This document shows positions 55,868-62,751 of a stretch of 62,751 nt of DNA, in pieces; positions within the stretch are counted from its first letter, which is position 1; every line of letters begins with the position of its first letter. The stretch comes from Proteobacteria bacterium UBA981 (GTDB lineage Bacteria; Pseudomonadota; Gammaproteobacteria; Ga0077536), in contig DBBP01000034.1 of assembly GCA_002292285.1 (NCBI GenBank), positions 1-62,751 on the forward strand, written 5' to 3'. The position numbers were made by a program, and so were the translations under genes. The notes under the pieces were generated by a model. The model ran no database searches, had not been told where the DNA came from, and saw only the letters and a program-made list of their open reading frames with translations.

Positions 55868-56500
55868 GTGATCCCCCCGGACAAGTTTCTACTCGAAGAA
55901 ACATCGTTGCGCACGGTCAGCCACTACGAGACTAATGCAGAGCGCTTTCGCGACGGGACCTCCGGTCACGACGTTAGCCAGAACGTGGCAGCGTTGTTAA
56001 ACAATATAAGCAGTAAGCCGCCGTTCAATATTCTCGACCTGGGCTGTGGGCCGGGCCGGGATCTGAAGACCTTCCGTGATGCGGGGCATATCGCAACGGG
56101 GCTTGATGGCTCGCGTGCGTTCGTTGACATGGCGAAACGGCACAGTGGCTGTGATGTATGGCTGCAGGATTTTCTTGAGTTAGATCTTCCAACGAATCGT
56201 TTCGACGGCATCTTTGCCAACGCCGTGCTGTTCCATGTGCCGAGCGCGAAACTCGAGCGTGTACTGAGCACATTGCATAGGGCGCTAAAAAACAGCGGTG
56301 TCTTGTTTACCTCCAATCCACGCGGTGATAATCGAGAAGTGTGGAACGGCGAACGTTTCGGCGCGTATTACGACTTAAGGCAATGGCAACATTATCTGAC
56401 GACGGCGGGCTTCGTCGAAATTGAACATTACTATCGCCCAACAGGCTTGCCGCGCGCACAGCAATCTTGGCTTGCGAGCGTCTGGCGACGAGTAAGCTAG
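55868..56500 (+). CDS. Class I SAM-dependent methyltransferase
   Basis: A 210-residue Rossmann methyltransferase. Motif I is ILDLGCGPGRDLKTF (about residues 54-68), motif II the acidic GLDGS end of strand 2 (about 78-82), and motif IV is FDGIFANAVLFHVP. The C-terminus (FVEIEHYYRPTGLPRAQQSWLASVWRR) is typical of the Tellurite-resistance/YdcZ-like small methyltransferase group that often begins with a TSRHYDVSQN-type helix. The first start is GTG at 55868; a TTG slightly inside would match relatives better. Target unknown. Confidence 0.82.
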   Translation: MIPPDKFLLEETSLRTVSHYETNAERFRDGTSGHDVSQNVAALLNNISSKPPFNILDLGCGPGRDLKTFRDAGHIATGLDGSRAFVDMAKRHSGCDVWLQDFLELDLPTNRFDGIFANAVLFHVPSAKLERVLSTLHRALKNSGVLFTSNPRGDNREVWNGERFGAYYDLRQWQHYLTTAGFVEIEHYYRPTGLPRAQQSWLASVWRRVS

Positions 56501-56572
56501 TTCGCCGCGCCTGTTCCAGTTCGACAAAATTGCCGTTGGCACGGAACGTGCCCTCGTGCGTAGAGAAATTTT

Positions 56573-56827
56573 ATGAAACTACTCGTTCGCAACCTTGACC
56601 GCAGCACAACCGAAGAAGAATTAAGAGCATTGTGCGAGCCCCACGGGGTTGTTCAACACTGCACGATAGTAAAAGACGCTGAGACGGGGCTCTCCAAGGG
56701 GTTCGGTTTTGTCGATATGCCGAAACGGGGTAACGCAAAAGGCGCGATGCGAGCGCTGAACCGAATGGAATTAGCGGGCAGTAAATTACGCGTCAAGGAA
56801 GCGATCGATAAACCGAGAGATGAATAA
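56573..56827 (+). CDS. RNA-binding protein with a single RRM domain
   Basis: An 84-residue RRM. RNP2 is LLVRNL at the start and RNP1 is KGFGFVDM (about 42-49), so the aromatic RNA-contacting residues are present. This is the small cold-shock-associated Rbp type found in many aquatic bacteria and cyanobacteria. It binds single-stranded RNA and may act in mRNA stability at low temperature. It has a leader of about 70 bp after the methyltransferase gene. Confidence 0.9.
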   Translation: MKLLVRNLDRSTTEEELRALCEPHGVVQHCTIVKDAETGLSKGFGFVDMPKRGNAKGAMRALNRMELAGSKLRVKEAIDKPRDE

Positions 56828-57455
56828 TGAATCACTCCGGGTTCAGCGGTTCCCACGGTCGAGACGATAGCGAAGTTCGACAACCGCTCCACGCGGTCGT
56901 CTCGACTACACAGGTTTTCGATGCAGGCGGTGATTTTGACGTAGCGACCGCAGCTCTTGCAGAACTTGATGTCGATGCTGAACACTTACTCTATGCGTTG
57001 CGCTTAAATCGTAGGGGTGGGGTGTATCGTCCTCGCCATTTTAAATCCGCCCCCATGTCCCTTCGCATCGCGCAGCCACTGCGCTTTGTACGACCGGCGG
57101 GCGAGGGTATCGTCGTCACATCGTTGTGGTCGATGACATTAACTCTTCCGGCTGGTGTTCTTATGCGCTCGTTAGTGTGAATAAGTACTTTGTGGTTGGG
57201 TACCCTGGACGGAATAAGCGAATGAGATCACAGCGAGAAACACGAACATTAGCGAACCGACAAGAATTCGATAAAACCGAACCTATCCGGGGACAGTCAC
57301 CCGATTGCGCGAATTCCGTCAATCCAGAAGTGTTCATGTTGCGGGTCGGGAAGCAATTGCGGTAATCGTTCCCGAATTAAACGAGGTTCTTTGCTACTGC
57401 CTATAGTTCCAAATCCGGCTTGAGTTTCCCCGTTGCTTCGCTGGGAAACGCATAT
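56828..57455. other. 630-bp stretch without a recognisable gene
   Basis: Contains short open frames in several phases but none with a domain. One (56827-57180) begins at the end of the RRM gene and reads as low-identity text with no family resemblance. A copy of the repeat core CCGGGGACAGTCACCC lies at 57287-57302. The region may include the end of a decayed gene. Confidence 0.55.
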
Positions 57456-58619
57456 TCATAGTACCGGGGTGCCCGGATCGAGCCCCAGTAACACGCGCCC
57501 GTACATTTCGCTCGACGACTCGAAATCCATCGCCCCGTGCGTACGCAATACGTTCGAATCGCGAAAAAATCGTTGCAGCGGAACGTCGTCACGAAAGGCG
57601 TTACCGCCGGCGCCGTGCATGATGTCGTTGACAGCATCTGAACTCATTTTATTGATCAGAGCGCAGCGCATGCGGATGTCGGCGCGGTCTTGCAAGGTAA
57701 TCCCCGCACCGCTTGCTGTTGCGATTGTTCGCGCTGTGATCGCATCGATCATGTCATCAAGAGCGTCAGCATTCGCGCGGCCACGCGCCAGACGCATCTG
57801 CATACTGGGCTTCGTCGCAACCCCGTTACCGGTGTAAGTTGCCACGCGCGTCTCGGTGATTTTCTGAAAGTTCTCAACTGCCCCACGCAGTATTCCCGAG
57901 ACGACCGACATGGCTTCGAAGAAAATAATTCCTGCCGCAGGTAAGCGATATAGCGCATTGTCATACAGGGTCGCACCGGGGTGAGTGCCGTCCAGGAAGG
58001 ATTTGAAGGTCACCACGTGATGGTCGGGCACAAAAACTTTCTCAACCTTAACGTCGCAGCTGCCACTGCTACACATTCCGGCGATATACCAGTTATCGAG
58101 CAATTCCACGTCGCTGCGCGGAATACACACCAGCAGTAGTTCCGGTTCGGCGCCTTCGGCCACATAGACCGAGGTAAAAAAGACATAAGTCGCGTGCGCT
58201 GCACCAGAACTCCACGACTGTTGTCCGCTGATTTCATAGCCGCCACTTACTTTCACGGCGCTGGATGTCGGGGCGATTTGAGCGGAGCTTCTTTGCCACG
58301 GCCGGTCCGCGAAGACTTCATCCTGCGACTTCTGCGGGAAGACCGAATGAAACCAGTTATGCCCGATGTAGAACGCAGTGACCCAGCCGGTGGACGGGCA
58401 GCCGGAAGCGATAATCCTGGATACCGCGACCAGAGTATCGATCTGCAACTCATAGCCGCCGTAGCGTTTCGGCGTCAGCATTTGCAGGAAACCTGCATCG
58501 TCGAGATCCGCAATGGTTTCATCGAGAGGCGCCCGGTTTAATTCAGCAGCGGCGGCTCTGCCGGCGAACACCGGTTTCAGCTCATGTGCGCGTCCAATCA
58601 GTTCCTTGGCAAGTTCCAT
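57456..58619 (-). CDS. Acyl-CoA dehydrogenase-fold flavoprotein (type-2, HsaA-like)
   Basis: A 387-residue flavoprotein. The start is at 58619, because GGAG lies 10 bases upstream of this ATG. The protein has CPSTGWVTAFYIGHNW, the mid-domain YEISGQQSWSSGAAHATYVFF and the GMCSSGSCDVKVEKVFVP turn, and near the end GAGGNAFRDDVPLQRFFRDSNVLRTHGAMD, which closely follows flavin-dependent monooxygenases of the HsaA/HpaB type. It is a relative of the protein at 36751. It needs a flavin reductase; none is adjacent. Confidence 0.85.
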   Translation of the reverse strand: MELAKELIGRAHELKPVFAGRAAAAELNRAPLDETIADLDDAGFLQMLTPKRYGGYELQIDTLVAVSRIIASGCPSTGWVTAFYIGHNWFHSVFPQKSQDEVFADRPWQRSSAQIAPTSSAVKVSGGYEISGQQSWSSGAAHATYVFFTSVYVAEGAEPELLLVCIPRSDVELLDNWYIAGMCSSGSCDVKVEKVFVPDHHVVTFKSFLDGTHPGATLYDNALYRLPAAGIIFFEAMSVVSGILRGAVENFQKITETRVATYTGNGVATKPSMQMRLARGRANADALDDMIDAITARTIATASGAGITLQDRADIRMRCALINKMSSDAVNDIMHGAGGNAFRDDVPLQRFFRDSNVLRTHGAMDFESSSEMYGRVLLGLDPGTPVL

Positions 58620-58950
58620 AGCAAGCTCCACAAATTAGCAACGAATGCGTCCGGCCAATGTCGCAAATGAGCTACGAGAATACTTCCCGCAATCGTTGCC
58701 CCTGTAGCGCAATTGATCTCAATAGATGACGCAATGTCACCTTAACGGAGAGGGGCTGTGGTTGCGATGTCATTTTTGTGGACTGGATGAGTTTTGTCAC
58801 ATTCGGGCCGTAATATGGCCTCAGGCAATGGTATGCACTGCGCGCGCGAGACAATGTCTGGCCGGATTCGAATGGCAGGGCGGATCTGCAGACTACTCTG
58901 GCAAAGTCTGCTGGCCCCTCGTCAGGTGAAAGGCCGGTTACCTTGGTGTT
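58620..58950. other. Intergenic region upstream of the repeat element
   Basis: About 330 bp with no gene that I can support. It should hold the promoter of the acyl-CoA-dehydrogenase-type gene. Sequence similar to a repeat end (GGTTACCTTGGTG, near 58936-58948) precedes the element that begins at 58951. Confidence 0.5.
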
Positions 58951-59076
58951 GGTTAATTCGGGGACAGTTACCTTAATTTGAGAACTGCCCATACCGAGTG
59001 CGGGTAGATGGGACACTGTCAGGCGAACGGTAGTAGTCAACGTGCAGCAATTAAGGTGACTGTCCCCGAATTAACC
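58951..59076. repeat. 126-bp palindromic element with 28-bp terminal inverted repeats (REP-like/MITE-like)
   Basis: The left arm begins GGTTAATTCGGGGACAGT and goes on to CTTAATT at 58978; the right arm at 59049-59076 is its reverse complement with one difference in 28 positions. The 70-base interior has no gene. Related single arms occur at 50992-51019 and 57287-57302. Gammaproteobacteria contain such GGGGACAG-type arms near REP-associated tyrosine transposases, but none is seen in the window. Confidence 0.85.
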
Positions 59077-59095
59077 GACTCTGAATCTACCGTCC

Positions 59096-59122
59096 ATAAA
59101 AAAAGCCCCTTGCGGGGCTTTG
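59096..59122 (-). terminator. Intrinsic terminator for minus-strand transcription
   Basis: AAAGCCCC (59102-59109), TTGC loop and GGGGCTTT (59114-59121) form an 8-bp stem. On the minus strand it is followed by a run of seven T (59098-59104 are A on the plus strand). This is a strong Rho-independent terminator. No recognised gene lies upstream of it on the minus strand. Confidence 0.85.
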
Positions 59123-59316
59123 ATTTGGCTGCCCTTCGTGGATACGTATCGAACTTTGTGCATTGCTTGTCCGGCTGAAGTTCGCGCGCTTTTTGGTGCC
59201 ATCGCCGGCCTTGACTTGATGACGGGGTAACGCTGGGTTCCCGGTGAGCCTGTCCGTTACGTCAATAACGGCCTTTCGGCGCTGCACCGCAACAGGCTGC
59301 TATGTGCCCAGAGTGT

Positions 59317-59465
59317 GTTGATTTGCACGTTCGATTGATCCACTTTTGAGGATATTTGCATTCAATATTTGATCCACGTTTTAAGGCAATATTCCGGCCG
59401 TCATAGCGCAAATGCTGGATCAATATTCAATGCAATTAGTGGATCAAATCAGCGTGCAAATCAAC
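59317..59465. repeat. 149-bp AT-rich element with imperfect palindromic halves
   Basis: GTTGATTTGCACG at 59317-59329 is the exact inverse of CGTGCAAATCAAC at 59453-59465. Inside, both halves carry further matching blocks in inverted order (TTGATCCAC, TTGCATT-x-AATATT-TGATCCA). The AT content is clearly higher than in flanking genes. It has the shape of a MITE or of a replication/recombination site. No open frame spans it. Confidence 0.7.
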
Positions 59466-59553
59466 ATTAAGTGGCTTTGGCGCGCAATTAAACAGTGCGG
59501 TTCGGCATAATTCCCGATAGTATTCTTAGCACTCCCTATTGAAGTGACGAGAA

Positions 59554-60030
59554 ATGACGATTACTACAAACAGTAATGTGCAAGGTTGGACAATCGCCTG
59601 CCAATGCAGCGAAACGGTATTAAAAGCTCACGGCGCTCCCATCCAGATCGCGATTTGTCACTGTAATGATTGCCGCATGGCGCAGGGTGGGAACGCAGCG
59701 ACCCAAAACCTCGCGTTGATGCGGCGTGACCAAGTTGAATCGTCGCTCGATAACCTTAAAGTTGTCGCAGCCGAAGAATACATCGATAAAGTGCCACGTT
59801 ATTTCTGTGATGCATGCGGTGATTGTCTGGTTGGTGATTGCACGCCCATTGGCTTAGATATGGTGATCGTACCGACTTCGCGGATGTCTGATATGGCGGA
59901 ACTCGGCGATCCCGATTACCACATGCATCTGGAGCAGGGAACGACCGAACCGCCTGCCGATGGCCTTCCGCGCTTCCAGGGACACCCCGAAGATCCGTAT
60001 ATGGCCGCCGTCGTCGAAGCGTGCGCGTAA
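59554..60030 (+). CDS. GFA family protein, third copy in the window
   Basis: A 158-residue GFA-fold protein with ACQCSETVL at the N-terminus, CHCNDCRMAQGG in the middle and FCDACGDCLVGDC after it. The first cluster differs from the usual GGCxCGxV (the Gly pair is missing), so the zinc site may be altered. The C-terminal EDPYMAAV segment is not shared with the other two. The start follows a weak ribosome site. Function unknown. Confidence 0.75.
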   Translation: MTITTNSNVQGWTIACQCSETVLKAHGAPIQIAICHCNDCRMAQGGNAATQNLALMRRDQVESSLDNLKVVAAEEYIDKVPRYFCDACGDCLVGDCTPIGLDMVIVPTSRMSDMAELGDPDYHMHLEQGTTEPPADGLPRFQGHPEDPYMAAVVEACA

Positions 60031-60200
60031 GACCGATAGATTTCCTTCTACTCAGCACCGCAGTTGTCGTCATTGCCAGTCGATGACGGCAGCGAGTTCG
60101 GTAGACGATGACGACACCCTTATGTCGCGCCTGCGCGCACCAAGCTTTTACGGCCGCGTAGCGATGCCTTTAAATCCAACGAACTCCCACCGAGACTAAG

Positions 60201-60581
60201 ATGTTTTCCCACGTAATGCTTGGCAGTAATGATATCGATGAATCAAAGCGCTTTTACGACGCCTTACTTGGCGCGCTCGGCGCCGAACCAGGGGTTGTAG
60301 ACGAACTCGGCAGACTTATTTATATGCACGGTGACAGTGTTTTCCTGTTGACGCAGCCGGTCGACGGGCAACCCGCCACCCACGCAAATGGCGCGACCTT
60401 AGGATTCACTTGCGAATCATCGGACCAAGTGCACTCATGGCACGCGGCGGGGCTCGCTAATGGCGGGCACGCGGCCGAAGATCCTCCGGGTGTTCGCACC
60501 ATGCCGGTTGGTGATCTTTACCTCGCCTATCTACGCGACCCGGCCGGCAACAAATTATGCGCACTACACCGTATGGCATAG
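60201..60581 (+). CDS. VOC/glyoxalase family protein
   Basis: A 126-residue vicinal-oxygen-chelate protein. It starts with SHVMLGSNDIDESKRFYDALLG, the usual first beta-alpha-beta motif with a His ligand candidate, and ends with LYLAYLRDPAGNKLCALHR, the second half with the typical DPxGNKL-C-x-x-H signature. It is a single module that must dimerise to form the site. Possible roles are glyoxalase-like or dioxygenase-like chemistry. The neighbouring genes do not say which. Confidence 0.85.
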   Translation: MFSHVMLGSNDIDESKRFYDALLGALGAEPGVVDELGRLIYMHGDSVFLLTQPVDGQPATHANGATLGFTCESSDQVHSWHAAGLANGGHAAEDPPGVRTMPVGDLYLAYLRDPAGNKLCALHRMA

Positions 60582-60720
60582 GTGTGACGATCTAACACGC
60601 CTGTGTGCCAGAAAAATACATCTATCGGGGATCGCGCGGTTCCGCAAGGTAATTTTCTAGCAACTAAAAATTAGTTCGCGCCGCGGCGAGTGCCCAACCC
60701 GGTCATATATATAAACCACC

Positions 60721-61995
60721 ATGAACAGCGATTCGAGATTTGATGTTGTCATTATTGGCGCCGGCTTCGGCGGTTTAGCAGCTACTGCGGCACTACGACG
60801 ATATGGCGTGAGCAACGTTGTACTGCTGGAAGGCGGCCAGTCCTACGGCAATTTTTGGACAACGAACTACGATCGTATCTCGCTCCATACTGCCTGGCAT
60901 TGTCTGCCAGACGACGGTGGTGATAACGACAATTACCCGATGTTCAAGTCGCGCGACGAGTTGCTGGCGTATTTTTTAAACTACGCCAATCGACATCGGC
61001 TGCACGAAGCAACGGACTTCGGCACGACCGTCACCAACATTAATCGCAGCGACGTCGCAGCGGCATATCCCTGGACTGTGACGAGCGACAAAGGTGAGTT
61101 CCACGCGAAGTTTGTGGTAGTCGCCACTGGCTATTGCCGAAAACCCGTTTCGCCTCAGATAGAAGGTAAGGAGACCTACGCCGGGGATTTATGCCACAGC
61201 AAAGCTTATCGCAACGCTGAACCTTACGTCGGTAAGCGGGTACTCGTGGTCGGGACCGGCAATTCGGGTGCCGAGATCACGACCGATCTGGTTGAAGGCG
61301 GCGCGGCTTCGGTCGCGATGGTAGGTTATGGTCCACGCTGGTATCTCCCCATCACTAAATTCTCAGAATTGCTCAATCAAGCGCGCGATATGGGCGCGGC
61401 AGGTCCTGCCGGCGTTATCAACCTGCATGCCTTCACCCCCGGTACACCGGCATTTGACGAACAGCTTCTGGGCTTCGACGAGATGGCTGTGCCATTGGCC
61501 GAAGATTTAAGTGAGTTCGGCCTTGAGCATCCCGTCGATGGTCCTTTCACTGAATTCAATCGCACGCATCGCGTTCCAGTGATCGATCATGGTGCCGCAG
61601 CGTTAATACGCAGCGGCCAGATTGAAGTGATTAAGGATCGTATTGACGCGTTCACGAACAACGGTGTGAGGATGACCGCGAATGGCGAACGCGAGTTCGA
61701 TGCCATCGTGCTTGCCACCGGCTTTGCATCGGGACTTGAGGAATTTGTTCCTTCGGCGCTGACCGAGGTGGTGCCATCACACGGAAATCTGTTTCCCAAG
61801 ACCGATGGCCGATGCCAATCCGTCGTGCATGACGATCTTTATTTCATCGGCTTTGATCAAGCGTTGATGAGTGGCCAGGCGCTTGGGCTTTGGGGATTTG
61901 AAGTGGCAGAGAAGATTGCCGTTCAGATTGGAGCCTTCTCAGCAGAGATGCGTCCCGAGGAATTTACTCGGGCGCCTTGGGAGTCGGCAGTTTAA
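60721..61995 (+). CDS. NAD(P)/FAD-dependent flavin monooxygenase (FMO/YUCCA-like)
   Basis: A 424-residue two-dinucleotide-binding flavoprotein. FAD motif VIIGAGFGGLA (about 10-20), a YDRISLHTAWHCLP segment, VVATGYCRKP, the NADPH motif VLVVGTGNSGAEIT (about 176-189) and LATGFASGLEEF. It is shorter than class B Baeyer-Villiger enzymes and lacks their full F-x-G-x-x-x-H-x-x-x-W fingerprint, but has CHSKAYRNAEPYVGKR in its place, as in FMO/YUCCA enzymes. No ribosome site is seen before the ATG; an AT-rich CATATATATAAA 10 to 20 bases upstream may instead be a -10 region of a leaderless transcript. Confidence 0.88.
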   Translation: MNSDSRFDVVIIGAGFGGLAATAALRRYGVSNVVLLEGGQSYGNFWTTNYDRISLHTAWHCLPDDGGDNDNYPMFKSRDELLAYFLNYANRHRLHEATDFGTTVTNINRSDVAAAYPWTVTSDKGEFHAKFVVVATGYCRKPVSPQIEGKETYAGDLCHSKAYRNAEPYVGKRVLVVGTGNSGAEITTDLVEGGAASVAMVGYGPRWYLPITKFSELLNQARDMGAAGPAGVINLHAFTPGTPAFDEQLLGFDEMAVPLAEDLSEFGLEHPVDGPFTEFNRTHRVPVIDHGAAALIRSGQIEVIKDRIDAFTNNGVRMTANGEREFDAIVLATGFASGLEEFVPSALTEVVPSHGNLFPKTDGRCQSVVHDDLYFIGFDQALMSGQALGLWGFEVAEKIAVQIGAFSAEMRPEEFTRAPWESAV

Positions 61996-62543
61996 GCGTA
62001 CGGTAGTCGGCCTTCGGGTGGCAATAAGTCGTGGCGTCAGGATGATGTAAATCGCCGCTGTCCAAGCAAGTTGTTGGACCTGAAATTTGAGATGCGGGGC
62101 AGTTTACCCGTTTAGACCCCGCGTATTGACTGGCTCGAAATAGATAAACCGTTCCTGTATTTTCCTTAAAGAAACATTCAAGCGCAGATCAAGGGGTAAT
62201 TGGGGTCAGAGTAAATATCCCTGAGTATCGTGGTCCAAATGAATTTTACTCTGACCCCAATTATCTTGGCTTTCCACAACTAAGCGAATCTCGCAACGCC
62301 CTCTAATAACCAGAATATTCAGACTCCTATCTCCCGTTAGCAATCCCAGCAAGCAGATACTACGAGAGTATTGGCAGCGGGAACGTCTGAAACTGGCCGA
62401 CTACTACCCGACGATCCCGCAAATCGAAGGTCGGCTATCTGGAATCCTTCCAGCGATTTCAAGAAAGTCGCAGGAGCTGCCGTTCGCGTATGGCGATGCT
62501 ACCGCCGCTTTGTGCCTTGAGCTGTCACTCGATTCATCTTGTT
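61996..62543. other. 550-bp intergenic region with a short palindrome
   Basis: Holds the 67-bp hairpin described separately. From about 62280 to 62540 the plus strand is open without a start (LREYWQRERLKLADYY and more) and might be a fragment of a lost gene, but no family fits and it runs into the opposite-strand methyltransferase. Nothing else is supported. Confidence 0.5.
62197..62263. repeat. 67-bp REP-like palindrome (GGGGTCAGAGTAAA arms)
   Basis: TAATTGGGGTCAGAGTAAA (62197-62215) is repeated inverted as TTTACTCTGACCCCAATTA (62245-62263), separated by a 29-base spacer. The arms are of a type very common in gammaproteobacterial intergenic DNA and often linked with REP-associated transposases. 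The sequence differs from the GGGGACAGT family at 58951. Confidence 0.85.
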
Positions 62544-62751
62544 TTATTGCCCAGCCTTTCTTGCAGCAACAAAGTAACTAGATGCACCTGCAAAGATATT
62601 TTCAGATTCAACGGTTTGAAAACCACCAGCTCCTATGAGGTCGTCTACATCTGAACTTTTGTAGAATTCAAAGTTAATAGGTACAAAACCGAGCTTGGAC
62701 AATATCCGAAAAACACTAATTTGTAGGCTAAGGAATGTCTGAATAAGGCAT
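62544..62751 (-). CDS. C-terminal part of a SAM-dependent methyltransferase (cut by the window end)
   Basis: The minus strand is open from the window end to a TAA at 62544-62546, giving 68 residues in the frame beginning at 62750. The text (SKLGFVPINFEFYKSSDVDDL, GAGGFQTVESENI and SSYFVAARKAGQ) matches the last strands of class I methyltransferases: the S/T-D-L-E-x-L-I-x-x-G-F motif and the final Y-F-V-A-A-R-K strand. The N-terminal part with the SAM motifs is outside the window. Its first codons overlap the 20-bp end repeat. Confidence 0.65.
   Translation of the reverse strand, partial: CLIQTFLSLQISVFRILSKLGFVPINFEFYKSSDVDDLIGAGGFQTVESENIFAGASSYFVAARKAGQ
62732..62751. repeat. Right copy of 20-bp inverted repeat at the window ends
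   Basis: Exact reverse complement of bases 1-20. Here it lies inside the coding frame of the partial methyltransferase (C-L-I-Q-T-F), whereas the left copy lies next to the stop of the serine hydrolase. Identity does not extend further inward. Confidence 0.9.

Noticed and set aside
55560..55904. Open frames of about 100 codons on both strands
   Set aside because: They overlap each other, show no domain, and the plus frame is supported only by a GTGA overlap with an uncertain start. Kept as intergenic.
56827..57180. 117-codon frame after the RRM gene
   Set aside because: No family resemblance, composition unlike a folded protein, and an equally long frame exists on the other strand.
50992..59076. 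GGGGACAGT repeats as a CRISPR array
   Set aside because: Copies are palindromic, widely and irregularly spaced, and there are no spacers of constant length or cas genes.
59087..59287. 66-codon minus-strand frame ending in the terminator
   Set aside because: It reads through the terminator hairpin itself and has no recognisable domain. A non-coding transcript is at least as likely.
62280..62581. Plus-strand open frame near the window end
   Set aside because: No start codon, no family match, and it overlaps the convincing methyltransferase end on the opposite strand.

Overview
The window looks like a piece of an uncultured, probably marine, gammaproteobacterial chromosome. This is inferred from the moderately high GC, the gene families (type II truncated haemoglobin, PilZ, homogentisate 1,2-dioxygenase, short bacterial fumarylacetoacetase, Blc lipocalin, RND exporter) and short REP-like palindromes typical of that class. 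No rRNA, tRNA, CRISPR, integrase or intact transposase gene was seen. The dominant theme is oxidative catabolism of hydrophobic or cyclic compounds: two luciferase-like monooxygenases, three cytochromes P450, two flavin monooxygenases, two acyl-CoA-dehydrogenase-type flavoproteins, an alpha-hydroxyacid oxidase, an amine oxidase, three GFA-fold proteins, a nitroreductase, an SDR and a linalool dehydratase/isomerase-like enzyme.

Layout. 1-4.2 kb: a serine hydrolase, then a decayed patch (truncated FAD oxidoreductase, an ispH remnant, a thioesterase remnant) around an intact luciferase-like oxidoreductase. 4.2-12.1 kb: amine oxidase, an amidohydrolase split by an in-frame TAG, and a minus-strand run of thioesterase, haemoglobin, alpha/beta hydrolase, cupin, metallopeptidase and DUF192 genes. 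12.4-14.6 kb: SDR, GFA and Sel1-repeat genes. 14.9-20.4 kb: a compact plus-strand operon of two zinc-ribbon/DUF4178 proteins, a small secreted protein, DUF350, a membrane-anchored spermidine-synthase-like enzyme, a small membrane protein and an SPFH-GYF protein. It resembles the polyamine/envelope-stress neighbourhoods linked to PspA systems, but no PspA is present. 20.6-36.5 kb: more redox enzymes, including a 1204-residue Nfn-like fused flavoprotein, a P450, fumarylacetoacetase, a PilZ protein, an RND exporter fused to a cyclic-nucleotide-binding domain (frameshifted near its start), hmgA and a cupin. 36.7-45.6 kb: a catabolic block with a class II aldolase, a DUF1329 protein, a carboxymuconolactone-decarboxylase/AhpD-type protein, two divergent P450s (one frameshifted) and a serine hydrolase. 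45.8-51 kb: a linalool dehydratase/isomerase-like enzyme with a Cys-rich tail and a GAF-GAF-PAS adenylate cyclase. 51.4-62.7 kb: a Baeyer-Villiger-type monooxygenase, hydroxyacid oxidase, lipocalin, methyltransferase, RRM protein, acyl-CoA-dehydrogenase-type enzyme, repeat-rich intergenic DNA, GFA, VOC and FMO genes, and a methyltransferase gene cut by the window end.

The most interesting single observation is at 41253-41255. An in-frame TGA sits exactly where the second cysteine of the AhpD/CMD C-x-x-C-x-x-x-H redox motif belongs, coding sequence continues for about 120 codons, and a candidate stem-loop follows directly. That is the signature of a selenocysteine codon. The main caution is that the window holds several other gene-breaking changes (TAG at 6904, frameshifts near 34456 and 43740, an ispH remnant), so a nonsense mutation or base error must be excluded. 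The first and last 20 bases are exact inverted repeats of each other, which may be an assembly effect.
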